Below are positions 9,695 to 18,037 of a DNA stretch of 53,882 nucleotides, in pieces. Both the position numbers and the translations under genes were made by a program. Each line of letters opens with the position of its first letter. Position 1 is the first letter of the stretch. Source of the DNA: an uncultured Enterobacterales bacterium (GTDB taxonomy: Bacteria; Pseudomonadota; Gammaproteobacteria; Enterobacterales; Enterobacteriaceae); the NCBI GenBank assembly GCA_946478305.1, contig CAMLBO010000022.1, positions 1 to 53,882 on the forward strand, given 5' to 3'. The notes below the pieces were generated by a model. It did not search any database. It saw only the letters and a list, made by a program, of their open reading frames with translations, and was not told the DNA's origin.

Positions 9695-9711
9695 TGCATC
9701 TTTTTGGTGCA
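9695..9711. promoter_or_regulatory. NtrC-like enhancer site 1
   Basis: TGCATCTTTTTGGTGCA resembles the NtrC consensus TGCACTNNNNTGGTGCA. It lies about 75-90 bases upstream of the sigma54 promoter. This matches the position of enhancers at E. coli glnHp2. Confidence 0.7.
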
Positions 9712-9727
9712 GTGTAACAAATTGACA

Positions 9728-9744
9728 TGACTCGTGATGGTGCA
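9728..9744. promoter_or_regulatory. NtrC-like enhancer site 2
   Basis: TGACTCGTGATGGTGCA has one good TGGTGCA half-site and starts 33 bases (about three helical turns) from site 1. It is the weaker partner of the pair. Confidence 0.5.
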
Positions 9745-9915
9745 ACGCTTTATCATTAACCAAACTTTGCCTTTTAAACAATCGCTAATTAACAATCACG
9801 CTGCGTTATTGCAATCTCACTCTAACTTTTGCATGTAAGTCCTGAAACGCGCGCTTAAAAATGAAGCAAGAATGTGGGGTTAGCCCCCAGTTAACATGCG
9901 GGAATTAAGGTGGGT

Positions 9916-9932
9916 TGAACCAAAATGGTGCA
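9916..9932. promoter_or_regulatory. Distant NtrC-like site
   Basis: TGAACCAAAATGGTGCA has a consensus TGGTGCA half-site with the right spacing. It is about 300 bases from the sigma54 promoter and just past the ybiI stop. Activity is uncertain. Confidence 0.4.
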
Positions 9933-9958
9933 ATGATTTTTAGTCAATGAGAGGAGAG

Positions 9959-10225
9959 TTAGCGTAACTGGCTATCTTTGCTGCCCCGACGGTTATAGCC
10001 GGCACTGGCTTGCTGTTTTTTGTCGAGCTCGGACTGGCAGGCGATACAATATTGCACACCCGGCAGCGCTTTACGCCGCGCTTCTGGAATCGGCTCGCCA
10101 CATTCGTGGCAGAACTCAGCACTTTCTCCATGACTCAATGCCAGCCTTGCTCGCTGAACTGCGTCTGCAACTGTGGAGTCAATCTGATCCTGAACGGCGC
10201 CATCATGCGCCCATCCGCTTGCCAT
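9959..10225 (-). CDS. ybiI: DksA/TraR-family zinc-finger protein YbiI
   Basis: An 88-residue protein, the same length as E. coli YbiI, with the C4 zinc finger CHECG-N17-CIAC in the centre. TraR/DksA relatives enter the RNA polymerase secondary channel, but YbiI has no proven target. It begins MASGWAHDGAVQDQIDSTV, with GGGAGGATC just before the ATG. It lies alone between the glnH control region and the dps terminator. Confidence 0.93.
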   Translation of the reverse strand: MASGWAHDGAVQDQIDSTVADAVQRARLALSHGESAEFCHECGEPIPEARRKALPGVQYCIACQSELDKKQQASAGYNRRGSKDSQLR

Positions 10226-10266
10226 AGATCCTCCCGTTTATAGAAATTAAGATTTGATAAATGTAA

Positions 10267-10300
10267 AAGCGGGTTGGCAATCGAAATTGCCAACCCGCTT
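10267..10300 (-). terminator. Terminator after dps (strong hairpin)
   Basis: A perfect 15-bp stem (10267-10281 with 10286-10300) encloses a four-base loop. On the minus strand TTTT follows. It can end dps transcription and insulate ybiI. Confidence 0.8.
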
Positions 10301-10370
10301 AACTGCCGTACGCCGGCAAATCGGATAAGAGGTATGCCGGAAGTAATTTTAACCCGGCAATCAACCTAAA

Positions 10371-10874
10371 TTATTCGATATTGGATTCAATGAACCACAG
10401 GAATTTATCCAGGTCGCGTGAGGCAGCGGTAAGAATATCCGCAGTATCTTCATCTTCTACCGTAGTGATCGCTTTGCGGGTTTCATTAGCGGTCACGGCA
10501 TAACGTTCAGCCAGAGCTTTCAGATGTTCCTGCACGGTATGAATGTTGGTCGGGTAGCTTTTCAAAGGAGTCTGATCGTTAACGACCTGAACAGTCCCTA
10601 AGGCTACGCCACCTAACTGCACCACACGTTCGGCCATCGTATCCTGATGATCGGTGATAGCAGTACGGAAGCCGTCCAGCATTTCATGGACACCGATGAA
10701 GTTTGCGCCACGCATGTTCCAGTGGGCTTGCTTAGTGATCAATGAAAGATCAATGAATTGCGCCACCAGGCGATTCAATACTTTGATGGTATCGAGCTTG
10801 ACGCTTTCTTCCACATCGTTGCGAGTGTAGAGAAGCTCAGAAGATTTCGTTTTTACCAGTTTAGCGGTGCTCAT
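10371..10874 (-). CDS. dps: DNA-binding ferritin-like protein Dps
   Basis: Starvation-induced dodecameric miniferritin that oxidises iron with peroxide and compacts DNA. The ATG at 10874 opens [20 protein letters not shown] and gives 167 residues, exactly the E. coli length, with AGAGGAT upstream; an extended start at 10910 is rejected. The ferroxidase residues lie in [12 protein letters not shown] and the [20 protein letters not shown] segment. The lysine-containing N-terminus for DNA binding is retained. Confidence 0.97.
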   Translation of the reverse strand: MSTAKLVKTKSSELLYTRNDVEESVKLDTIKVLNRLVAQFIDLSLITKQAHWNMRGANFIGVHEMLDGFRTAITDHQDTMAERVVQLGGVALGTVQVVNDQTPLKSYPTNIHTVQEHLKALAERYAVTANETRKAITTVEDEDTADILTAASRDLDKFLWFIESNIE

Positions 10875-11442
10875 ATTGATATCCTCTTCATTGAGTAGAA
10901 GTGAGTGCACAACCCTGTGTCATTTCAAGCTGTCACTCTACTTATTTCGATTAACAATGTGTTGATAAACAAGACTGGAATAAGTATAGCAACCTTTTCT
11001 CATCCTGCATGAAATTCTCAGCTATCGTTTGGATAGTTGAAACCTAATAACCATGAGGCGTCTGTGAAAAATAGTATTTCTGCATCAATGGTAAGGTTTT
11101 TATATTTAATTATGACTCATTCATATCATTAATCTGCGTTATAAATACAGTATGCTCAACAACGGTGAGTTTCAACCCTTGTGAATGAGTTTTTATTTAA
11201 TGAACTGATTTATAATCATATTATACTTATTTATCGCTGAAGAATGTTAATGTGAATATTTATCATTAACACTTTAGTGAATTTTTATTGCAATAATGGT
11301 GTTTTAATTTCTTATATTTGTTGATTTTTTTTTGTTCTTATTTTAAGCCGATTCCTGCCGCGATGCCCGGTACACAGAAACATCCTGACGATAATAATTC
11401 ATGATGTTTCTGTGCATGTCTGAAGGTTTATATTTTCCCGTG
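10875..11442. promoter_or_regulatory. AT-rich dps upstream region and tam 3' flank, no gene seen
   Basis: This 568-base stretch has no convincing ORF or RNA gene. A CTATACTT sequence on the minus strand (core 10983-10988), 109 bases before the dps start, fits a sigma70/sigmaS -10 element. The middle (about 11050-11340) is very AT-rich, as expected for IHF/H-NS/Fis-bound DNA. The right end carries a 12-bp inverted repeat at 11373-11414. Confidence 0.5.
11373..11414. repeat. 12-bp perfect inverted repeat near the tam 3' end
   Basis: CACAGAAACATC (11373-11384) and GATGTTTCTGTG (11403-11414) are perfectly complementary with an 18-base spacer. It lies 29-70 bases beyond the tam stop (11443). No T-run follows on the minus strand, so it is a poor terminator. 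Confidence 0.6.
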
Positions 11443-12225
11443 TTAATGACGTGCGCTTTTACGGGCAATCATAAACAGGCGCGGGAAGGCGAGCAGCACG
11501 CTTCGGTCAGCCCGTGGGAGATAAACCTGTTCCAGTTCCTGCAGGTACTGAGTGAGGAAAGCCTCCTGCTGAACATCATCCAGCGGGGCGAGGAAAGGGC
11601 GTAAACCGGTGCTGCTCAGCCAGTCGACAATCGCTTTGGCCGATGGCATGACGTGGTAATAGGTTGTACGCCAGATATCCACCATTGCGCCCTGACTGGC
11701 CAGTAGATCGTAATACTGCTGTGTGCTCAGCAGTTGTTTACGCGAATTATCAATACTGCCAATCAGCGTTTTCCATGGCCCGCTGTCTGCGACTTTTTGC
11801 ATCAATTGGTGGGACGGCTGATCAAGATTGTCCGGCATCTGGATAGCCAGAATGCCTTCGGGTGCCAGCTGTTGCATCAGATGAGGCAGGAGCAGTTCAT
11901 GACCGGTCACCCATTGCAGTGAAGCGTTGCCGTAGATAATGTCCTGCTGCTGCTGAGGCCGCCACTCACGGATGTCTGCCAGTTCAAAACGGCAGGAAGG
12001 CAGACGGTCGCGGGCTTGTTCCAGCATAGCCTGCGAGGTATCGAGGCCGGTAAGTAAAGCATCCGGGTAGGCATGGTGTAGCAACTCGGTACTGTTGCCG
12101 GGGCCACAGCCCAGGTCGCTGATGAATTTTGCATTCGGGTGTAACACGCGGGCCAGTAACTCTGCCGCAGGACGGGTGCGTTCGGCTTCGAACTGACGAT
12201 AGAGATCCGGGTTCCAGTCTTTCAT
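11443..12225 (-). CDS. tam: Trans-aconitate 2-methyltransferase
   Basis: SAM-dependent methyltransferase of 260 residues (E. coli Tam 252). It starts [20 protein letters not shown] and carries the SAM-binding motif [10 protein letters not shown] at about 37-46 and the family motif YGNASLQWV near 97-105. Tam methylates trans-aconitate, an inhibitor of aconitase that forms spontaneously. It lies alone, 135 bases downstream of the anti-sigma factor gene and in the same direction. Confidence 0.92.
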   Translation of the reverse strand: MKDWNPDLYRQFEAERTRPAAELLARVLHPNAKFISDLGCGPGNSTELLHHAYPDALLTGLDTSQAMLEQARDRLPSCRFELADIREWRPQQQQDIIYGNASLQWVTGHELLLPHLMQQLAPEGILAIQMPDNLDQPSHQLMQKVADSGPWKTLIGSIDNSRKQLLSTQQYYDLLASQGAMVDIWRTTYYHVMPSAKAIVDWLSSTGLRPFLAPLDDVQQEAFLTQYLQELEQVYLPRADRSVLLAFPRLFMIARKSARH

Positions 12226-12360
12226 GACATGTCCTTACTACGATGCCTGAGACAAATCACTGCACGGCGTGTGCAGCGACCGATGCCCATAATCCTAGAC
12301 CGACTTGCGCTGGCTGGCGAATCTCATCTTCGCGAAAGAATGTCAGAAAGTGTCTGGCTT

Positions 12361-13041
12361 CTATAAGGCAATCGCACCGCTGTAAAGCACCGCGCCGGTT
12401 GGCTGCCCGGTCGGTGAGCCGCCGTGCGGTTCAAGGCTGATTGCCAGCGTTGAACCCGGATCAGGCATTCTGGCCGCCAGCGACAACTGGGTCGGCGAGG
12501 CATCGCTTAACAATCCCAGCGAACGCGGCTTGCCGCCTGCCGGAATGGTCCACAGTTCAAGACTGCGGTCTTTGGCGATTTCACGCGTATGCAGCGGTGT
12601 CAGCATCAGGCTGTTAGCGCTTTTATCCACACTGACCACCCACTGTCCGGTATCGGCACTGTTATTGGCTAAAATTGCTACCGGCGTAATGGTTGAAGGC
12701 TGCACCAGCAGGCGCGGTACCAGCAGCAGCGCCGCCAGCCCTGCGGCCAGCGCCCACCCGAGATAACCGCGCCACGGCGTTGTTGCCGCAGGCATGGCAT
12801 TCTGGCGCTCAGGCACCGGGCCGAGCTGCAGCTGAATTCGTTTCCACACGGAGGCGGGGGGCATTACTGGAGTGAGTGAGTTATCGAGCTGAGTCAATGC
12901 CTCCTGCCAGCGGGCAACCTCGGCCTGTAACACCGGGTCACTTTGCATCCGTTGTTCAAACTGTCGTTTTGCGGCGCCGCGTAAGGTTCCCAGCGCATAT
13001 TCCGCCGACAGAGCGGCATGATATTCCCGTCTGTTTTTCAT
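12361..13041 (-). CDS. RskA-like anti-sigma factor
   Basis: A 226-residue single-pass membrane protein starting MKNRREYHAALSAEYALGTL at 13041. The N-terminal part (1-80) resembles the cytoplasmic anti-sigma domain of RskA proteins. One membrane helix lies at about 92-112 (GYLGWALAAGLAALLLVPRL) and a periplasmic RskA domain covers 115-226. Its ATG overlaps the sigma gene stop (ATGA at 13038-13041), the usual coupling of a sigma/anti-sigma pair. It is inferred to sequester the adjacent ECF sigma factor until a periplasmic signal triggers release. Confidence 0.88.
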   Translation of the reverse strand: MKNRREYHAALSAEYALGTLRGAAKRQFEQRMQSDPVLQAEVARWQEALTQLDNSLTPVMPPASVWKRIQLQLGPVPERQNAMPAATTPWRGYLGWALAAGLAALLLVPRLLVQPSTITPVAILANNSADTGQWVVSVDKSANSLMLTPLHTREIAKDRSLELWTIPAGGKPRSLGLLSDASPTQLSLAARMPDPGSTLAISLEPHGGSPTGQPTGAVLYSGAIAL

Positions 13042-13619
13042 AGGCCCACGCAGCTCTTTAAGTGCTCCAGGGCGCGACGGATCCAACTTTTGATCGTGCC
13101 AAGAGGTTGTTGTAAATGGTCTGAGACTTCGCCGTGTGAAAGTCCCTGATAGTAAGCCAGCACCAGACTTTGCCGTTGTTCCGCCGGTAAATGCGCCAGG
13201 CAGTCGGCCAGCACTTTGGCATCGCCGTCCTGTTGCAGTTGCCGCAGAGGCTCGTCGTTATCGGCACACAGGCTCTCCTGCATGCTGTCGTCAAGTTCGG
13301 TCAGTTGGTTGTCACTGCCGCGCATCCAGTCAATCGCACGGTTGCGCACAATGTGCGTTAGCCAGGTCATCGGCGAACTGAGCGATGGATTATAGGAGGT
13401 AGCCCGGTTCCAGGCGGTAATAAAGCTGTCGTGCAACACTTCTTCAGCCCAGGCATGACGACGCAACATGCGCAGTGCAACGGCAAAAAGGCGCGGTGAC
13501 GTCAGGCGATACAGTTTTTCGAATGCCTGACGATCACCGCTAGCCATGGCATGCATCAGGTCACGCAAGGGATCCGCGTTCGGATCCGACACTCTGTTTG
13601 TTATTGAATTGTCATGCAT
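13038..13619 (-). CDS. ECF RNA polymerase sigma factor, SigK-like
   Basis: A sigma70 family protein of 193 residues from the ATG at 13619; an upstream TTG at 13640 would add seven residues and has no better ribosome site. Region 2 is visible as FEKLYRLTSPRLFAVALRM and WAEEVLHDSFITAWNRA, with WLTHIVRNRAIDWMR at its end. Region 4 is visible as LPAEQRQSLVLAYYQGLSHG and GTIKSWIRRALEHLK. It lies between a FAS1 protein gene and an RskA-like gene. The grouping with SigK is by neighbours and overall look, not by alignment. Confidence 0.9.
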   Translation of the reverse strand: MHDNSITNRVSDPNADPLRDLMHAMASGDRQAFEKLYRLTSPRLFAVALRMLRRHAWAEEVLHDSFITAWNRATSYNPSLSSPMTWLTHIVRNRAIDWMRGSDNQLTELDDSMQESLCADNDEPLRQLQQDGDAKVLADCLAHLPAEQRQSLVLAYYQGLSHGEVSDHLQQPLGTIKSWIRRALEHLKSCVGL

Positions 13620-13642
13620 TCGCCAACCCCAAAACCTCAAGT

Positions 13643-13671
13643 GTGCAGTGCCAACACAGGCAGCACTGCAC
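13643..13671. promoter_or_regulatory. Inverted repeat between the FAS1 gene and the sigma gene
   Basis: GTGCAGTGC (13643-13651) and GCACTGCAC (13663-13671) form a perfect 9-bp inverted repeat with an 11-base spacer, filling much of the 67-base gap. It could be a partial terminator that lowers sigma expression relative to FAS1, an RNA processing site, or an operator. No T-run is present. Confidence 0.6.
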
Positions 13672-13686
13672 CCAGTATAGACGGTT

Positions 13687-14247
13687 TTATTTAGGCATCA
13701 GCACGGTGTCGATGACATCGATCACACCGTTTTTCTGTTGCACATCATAGGTGCTGATGTTCGCCACGTCGCCTTTGGCATCTTTAAGCTGGATATTGTG
13801 CGGGCCATTGCCAATCAACCACAGTGCCTGACCATTCACTGTTTTCAACTCGGCTTTACCGCCACCCTGTTTGATCAGTTTTTCCAAATCCTTCATCTCA
13901 TATTTCCCGGCGACCACGTGGTAGGTCAGGATGCTGGTCAGCGTGGCTTTATTTTCTGGTTTCACCAGATTAGCCACAGTACCTGCCGGCAACTTACCGA
14001 AAGCCGCGTCGGTGGGAGCGAATACGGTAAACGGTCCTTTACTTTGCAGGGTGTCGACCAGACCGGCAGCTTTGACAGCGGCAACCAGCGTGGTGTGGTC
14101 TTTAGAGTTCACGGCGTTTTCAACAATATTTTTGGAAGGATACATGGCCGCACCCCCTACCATGGTGGTGTCGGACATCATTGCGGCCATTGACGCGCTG
14201 CTGAACAGAATTGAAGCACAGATTGCGGTACGGATAAGCGTTTTCAT
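13687..14247 (-). CDS. Secreted fasciclin (FAS1) domain protein
   Basis: A 186-residue protein with a Sec signal peptide (MKTLIRTAICASILFSSASM, cleavage near residue 20-22) and one FAS1 domain at about 40-186. The FAS1 core motifs are GPFTVFAPTDAAFGKLP, ILTYHVVAGKY and a terminal NGVIDVIDTVLMPK. The start at 14247 fits the signal peptide, with AAAGGATC upstream. FAS1 proteins act in adhesion or protein-protein contact. As the first gene of the operon with the sigma/anti-sigma pair, it is the likely effector or target of that sigma factor. Confidence 0.92.
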   Translation of the reverse strand: MKTLIRTAICASILFSSASMAAMMSDTTMVGGAAMYPSKNIVENAVNSKDHTTLVAAVKAAGLVDTLQSKGPFTVFAPTDAAFGKLPAGTVANLVKPENKATLTSILTYHVVAGKYEMKDLEKLIKQGGGKAELKTVNGQALWLIGNGPHNIQLKDAKGDVANISTYDVQQKNGVIDVIDTVLMPK

Positions 14248-14433
14248 GATGTGATCCTTTTGGATTGAATGGGTAAGGTCTTGCCTCACATCAATACATA
14301 CGAATCAGGGGGCAGTTTTGGATGCAGAGAAATGTAGATATTTTCGAATTAATAGAAAAAATATTTTAACTTTTTGATTTTTAAGTAATAAAAACCACAC
14401 ACTGAGGCGTGGTTTTCTGGAAAAAAGCAGGCA

Positions 14434-15429
14434 TCACTTTCCGGAAGGATTATTACCCGGTACTTCCACCGTTTCCAGTTTGGTCTTGCGCTGGATGGTA
14501 AGGGTCGAACCCGCAGACGCCGCTATAATCGCCGCCAGTGCCAGCCACTGCATGCCATTGAGGTATTCACCCAGGAAGATAATGCCGGACATCGCTGCCA
14601 TGGCCGGTTCCATACTCATCAGGGTACCGAAAGTTTTTGCCGGTAAGCGCGTCATGGCCACCATCTCAAGCGAGTAGGGCACGGCAGAGGTGAGCAGGGC
14701 AATCAACAAGCCCAGCGGCAGGACTGCCAGGCTGAAAATTGAGCTATGTGCCTGAATGGCGCCAATCGGGAAAAATATCAATGCGCCAATCAGCGAGCCC
14801 AGCGCTGCTGTGCCGGGCCCGTAGCTGCTGCCTGCCCGTTGCCCCGCCAGAATATAGATTGCCCAGCAGGCCCCGGCAAACAGCGCCAGACAGGCGCCTT
14901 TCAGATCGATGCTGTCCGTGTCATGGCCAAGAGGCAACAAGAACCACAACCCGACCACTGCCAGAATCACCCAGACGAAATCTATCGGACGGCGCGAGGA
15001 GAACATCGCCACAGCCAGCGGACCGGTGAATTCGAGGGCTACGCCGACCCCGAGCGGTATAGTTTGAATCGCCAGATAGAAGCTGTAGTTCATGCTGCCG
15101 AGGGCCAGACCATAAATCAGCAAGGCGCGAAAATTACCGCCGCGAATGTTCATCCGCCATGGTCGGAACCACGCCAGCAGCAGCAGGGAACCCATCCCCA
15201 GACGTAACGCCGTCACGCCTTGCGGACCGACCACCGGAAACAGGGTTTTGGCCAGTGATGCACCACCTTGTAGCGAAAGCATGGCAATCAATAGCAGCAG
15301 TACAGCGATAAGCGGTGATGCTGTTTTCGGTAACACGGGCAGCGCGGGTGCTTCTTGGTACTGGGTATCAGCAATGCTCTTGTCTATAGACGAATCGCCT
15401 GTTGCTGAATTTTTGTCTAACCTGGTCAT
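14434..15429 (-). CDS. rhtA: Threonine/homoserine exporter RhtA (EamA family)
   Basis: A DMT-superfamily exporter with two EamA repeats and about ten membrane segments. The ATG at 15429 gives 331 residues, longer than the 295 of E. coli because of about 35 extra polar residues before the first membrane segment (LIAVLLLLIAMLSLQGGASL). A later start is possible. Conserved stretches include VALEFTGPLAVAMFSSRRP and TFGTLMSMEPAMAAMSG. RhtA exports threonine, homoserine and amino-acid analogues. It has the E. coli neighbours dps and ompX, with the FAS1/sigma block and tam inserted. Confidence 0.9.
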   Translation of the reverse strand: MTRLDKNSATGDSSIDKSIADTQYQEAPALPVLPKTASPLIAVLLLLIAMLSLQGGASLAKTLFPVVGPQGVTALRLGMGSLLLLAWFRPWRMNIRGGNFRALLIYGLALGSMNYSFYLAIQTIPLGVGVALEFTGPLAVAMFSSRRPIDFVWVILAVVGLWFLLPLGHDTDSIDLKGACLALFAGACWAIYILAGQRAGSSYGPGTAALGSLIGALIFFPIGAIQAHSSIFSLAVLPLGLLIALLTSAVPYSLEMVAMTRLPAKTFGTLMSMEPAMAAMSGIIFLGEYLNGMQWLALAAIIAASAGSTLTIQRKTKLETVEVPGNNPSGK

Positions 15430-15829
15430 CCTTTGCGCCTTAAATGTGATCCCTGTCCGGGGAATTCTTGTTTTGCAGATGAAATGTAAAAATAATGTTT
15501 GTGCGATGACACAGTGTAGAGTGAAAAGCAGAACGGAAAAATCCATAAAAAAGATTTTTTTAGGAAGTGTTTTCGCAAAAAAAGGCGGTTTTAAGGTCAA
15601 AAAACGCTCAAAAATTTAGGAATTATCTGCTAAACGAAAAAAGTTCAATAAGTTTCACTTATGCTTTTAAAGTGAAAAAACCCTTTAAATTAATAAGATA
15701 GGTTGTTCTGGAAACTTCTTGTTACACCATATAACGCTTTGGACACCTTAGATTAGGCAGAGTTTCACACTGCTTTTTGTTATATTTTCATGGTGAAGGT
15801 TACTTTGTTTCCCATTTGAGGTGGTTGTT
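15430..15829. promoter_or_regulatory. Divergent rhtA-ompX control region, no gene seen
   Basis: This 400-base AT-rich region holds the promoters of both genes. A TTTCACTT/AAGTGAAA inverted repeat (15653-15660 with 15670-15677) lies in the middle. TATATT at 15781-15786 could be the ompX -10, although no good -35 is seen, and GAGGTGG at 15818-15824 is the ompX ribosome site. A minus-strand frame extends from rhtA to 15600 but has no family similarity. Confidence 0.4.
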
Positions 15830-16360
15830 ATGAAAAAAATTGCATGTCTTTCCGCATTAGCTTGCGTAGTAGCACTGGGCGCTTCCAGCGCATTCGCTGA
15901 CACCAGCACTGTAACCGGTGGTTACGCGCAGGGTGATATGCAAGGCGTTGTGAACAAAGCAAACGGCTTCAACCTGAAATACCGTTACGAGCAAGACAGC
16001 AACCCACTGGGTGTGATCGGCTCTTTCACTTATCTGGAAAAGAACGATTCTGCAGCTGACAATGGCTACAACAAATCACAATACTACGGCATCACTGCGG
16101 GTCCTGCATACCGTCTGAATGACTGGGCTTCCATCTACGGTGTTGTGGGTGTGGGTTACGGTAAATTCCAGGGTAGCACTGATACCAGCTCTACCGTTCT
16201 GCGTGAAAAATCTGATACCAGCGATTACGGCTTCTCTTACGGCGCTGGTCTGCAGTTCAACCCAATCGAAAACGTTGCTCTGGACTTCTCTTACGAGCAG
16301 TCTCGCATTCGTAGCGTTGACGTTGGCACCTGGATCGCAGGCGTGGGTTACCGCTTCTAA
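15830..16360 (+). CDS. ompX: Outer-membrane protein OmpX
   Basis: Small eight-stranded outer-membrane beta-barrel of the Ail/OmpX family, 176 residues (171 in E. coli). A signal peptide covers residues 1-23 (ends SSAFA). The barrel strands GGYAQGDMQGV and GFNLKYRYEQD are typical, and the protein ends with GTWIAGVGYRF, where the terminal Phe is the BAM assembly signal. Members contribute to adhesion and serum resistance. The start at ATG 15830 is preferred over a GTG three codons earlier. Confidence 0.96.
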   Translation: MKKIACLSALACVVALGASSAFADTSTVTGGYAQGDMQGVVNKANGFNLKYRYEQDSNPLGVIGSFTYLEKNDSAADNGYNKSQYYGITAGPAYRLNDWASIYGVVGVGYGKFQGSTDTSSTVLREKSDTSDYGFSYGAGLQFNPIENVALDFSYEQSRIRSVDVGTWIAGVGYRF

Positions 16361-16410
16361 TTATTCGAAAACTGTAGCAGGCCAGATGCTGCTGCACATC
16401 TTCGAAACTG

Positions 16411-16439
16411 AAACCGCCTCTTTTGAGGCGGTTTTTTTA
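16411..16439 (+). terminator. Terminator after ompX
   Basis: AAACCGCCTC-TTTT-GAGGCGGTTT is a perfect 10-bp stem, extended to a seven-T run. It also sits between two convergent genes. Confidence 0.92.
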
Positions 16440-16467
16440 TGGATTCAATCTGTACCAATCCGCAACA

Positions 16468-17232
16468 TCAAATCCCGCTAAACCAATTATATCCCTGATC
16501 TTCCCAGTAACCGCCGGGGTACTCGTTGGTGACGAATATCGCGCCGATGTGCTTGGCGTTCTTGAAACCGAGCTTGGTCGGCATGCGTAAGCGTAACGGG
16601 TAGCCAAAATCGGGTGGCAGCGGTTTTCCGCCGAAATCCAGCGCCAGAATGGTTTGCGGATGCAGCGCGGTGGCCATATCGATGCTGGAGTAATAGCGGT
16701 CATCGCATTTGAAACCGACATATTTCGCACTCAGATCTGCGCCGATATGCTGAAGGAATGTCTTCAGCGGTACGCCGCTCCACTGGCCAATAGCGCTCCA
16801 GCCTTCAATACAAATCAACCGGGTGATCTGGCTCTCTTGCGGCAGGCGCTGTAACTGTTCCAGCGTCCAGGACGCTTTTTTCTGCACCAACCCGGAGACT
16901 TCCAGCCGGTAGTTGGGAATATCAATGTCCGGCACGTTGTACTCAGGATAAAAGGCGTTGAAACGAAACGGCGTAGTGATTTGATCAGCACGGTAGGTCT
17001 GAGCCAGCTTCTGCCCGCCAAACAGCCAGCCTTGCACCCGGTCATTCCAGCGCGACATGGCCCACAGCACTTTGTCGACCTCATCGCCGTCTTGTAAATT
17101 ACAGCCAGTGAGCATCGAGACCGCCCCCAGCGTCAGACCAGAGCGCAACAACAGCCGCCGCTGAAGGTTCACCAGCTGTTTACGCTGATCGGGCTCGACG
17201 ATGATTTTTGGCCGGTTAGATTTCTCACTCAT
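16468..17232 (-). CDS. Periplasmic molybdopterin-dependent oxidoreductase (sulfite-oxidase/MsrP-like fold)
   Basis: A 254-residue oxidoreductase with a sulfite-oxidase-type Moco domain; the presumed Mo ligand is Cys141 in LICIEGWSAIGQWSG. The N-terminus has a twin-arginine motif (QRRLLLRSG, Arg25-Arg26), a hydrophobic stretch and then LTGC at 41-44, which fits a lipobox. It may therefore be a Tat-exported lipoprotein. It is shorter than E. coli MsrP (334) and is probably a separate subfamily. It follows a b-type cytochrome gene with a short overlap and lies downstream of a DUF5666-like gene. Substrate unknown; methionine sulfoxide reduction is a possibility only. Confidence 0.85.
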   Translation of the reverse strand: MSEKSNRPKIIVEPDQRKQLVNLQRRLLLRSGLTLGAVSMLTGCNLQDGDEVDKVLWAMSRWNDRVQGWLFGGQKLAQTYRADQITTPFRFNAFYPEYNVPDIDIPNYRLEVSGLVQKKASWTLEQLQRLPQESQITRLICIEGWSAIGQWSGVPLKTFLQHIGADLSAKYVGFKCDDRYYSSIDMATALHPQTILALDFGGKPLPPDFGYPLRLRMPTKLGFKNAKHIGAIFVTNEYPGGYWEDQGYNWFSGI

Positions 17233-17890
17233 CAGCGCTCTCCTTTACGGGCTGCTTTTTGCCGCCGGTGATCATGGTCATGAAGGTTTTTGGTACCAGC
17301 AGCACCATCACAACGTGAACCACTACAAATAGCATCACGCCGCTCATGGCAAAGAAATGAACATAGCGCGCGATGTCGAAACCGCCAAACAGCCACACCA
17401 GCCCGCTGAACTGGACCGGCTTCCAGATAGAAAGCCCTGACAACACCAGCAGGGCACCGAGCAACAGCACCCCAACGTACATCACTTTCTGCACAGCATT
17501 ATATTCGCCGAGCTTGTGCGGGAGCGTAAAGGTCAGCGCCTGTACAACATCGCGCCAGATAGATTTAGGGGGAAATGGGAAAAAATTACGTTTGAAATGG
17601 CCGCTGAACAAACCCCAGATCAGATAGATCAGCGCATTGGCCGCCAGCAGCCACATCACGGCCAGATGCCAGGCAATATTACCGCCCAACCAGCCGCCGA
17701 CCGTAGTGCTTTGCGGGAAAGTGAGAAAACTGAACAGCGGATCGGCGTTATAAATTCCCCAGCCGCTCATCACCATACCGATCATGGCGAGCAGATTTAT
17801 CCAGTGACACAGGCGAACCGGCCACGGATGAATTCTTCTTTGGCGCGGCGGCTTATGGGGTAGGACTTTCACAGAGGGTTGATGGCTCAC
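17225..17890 (-). CDS. Cytochrome b561-type membrane protein, partner of the molybdo-enzyme
   Basis: A 221-residue inner-membrane protein with four hydrophobic segments. Candidate haem-ligand histidines are HPWPVRLCHWINL near residues 21-33, NIAWHLAVMW near 71-80, and RYVHFFAMSG and VVVHVVMVL in the C-terminal half, as in Ni/Fe-hydrogenase-type cytochrome b domains. It overlaps the oxidoreductase gene by eight bases. Inferred role: passing quinol electrons to the periplasmic Moco enzyme, analogous to MsrQ but from a different family. Confidence 0.88.
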   Translation of the reverse strand: MSHQPSVKVLPHKPPRQRRIHPWPVRLCHWINLLAMIGMVMSGWGIYNADPLFSFLTFPQSTTVGGWLGGNIAWHLAVMWLLAANALIYLIWGLFSGHFKRNFFPFPPKSIWRDVVQALTFTLPHKLGEYNAVQKVMYVGVLLLGALLVLSGLSIWKPVQFSGLVWLFGGFDIARYVHFFAMSGVMLFVVVHVVMVLLVPKTFMTMITGGKKQPVKESADE

Positions 17891-18037
17891 GAGGCCTCTC
17901 CTGCGTGGTCAAACAAGGGCACATCAGATAGCAAAACGGCGCGAAAGAGGGAGGTCCGCGCCGCATTGGTTACTGCTTAGTGCACATATTCATTCTTCGT
18001 CGGCATATTGTCAGACACAGGCTACCGACGAAAAACG

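Noticed and set aside
10010-10243. 77-codon plus-strand ORF opposite ybiI
   Set aside because: It is the complement of the conserved zinc-finger gene ybiI, with no independent support.
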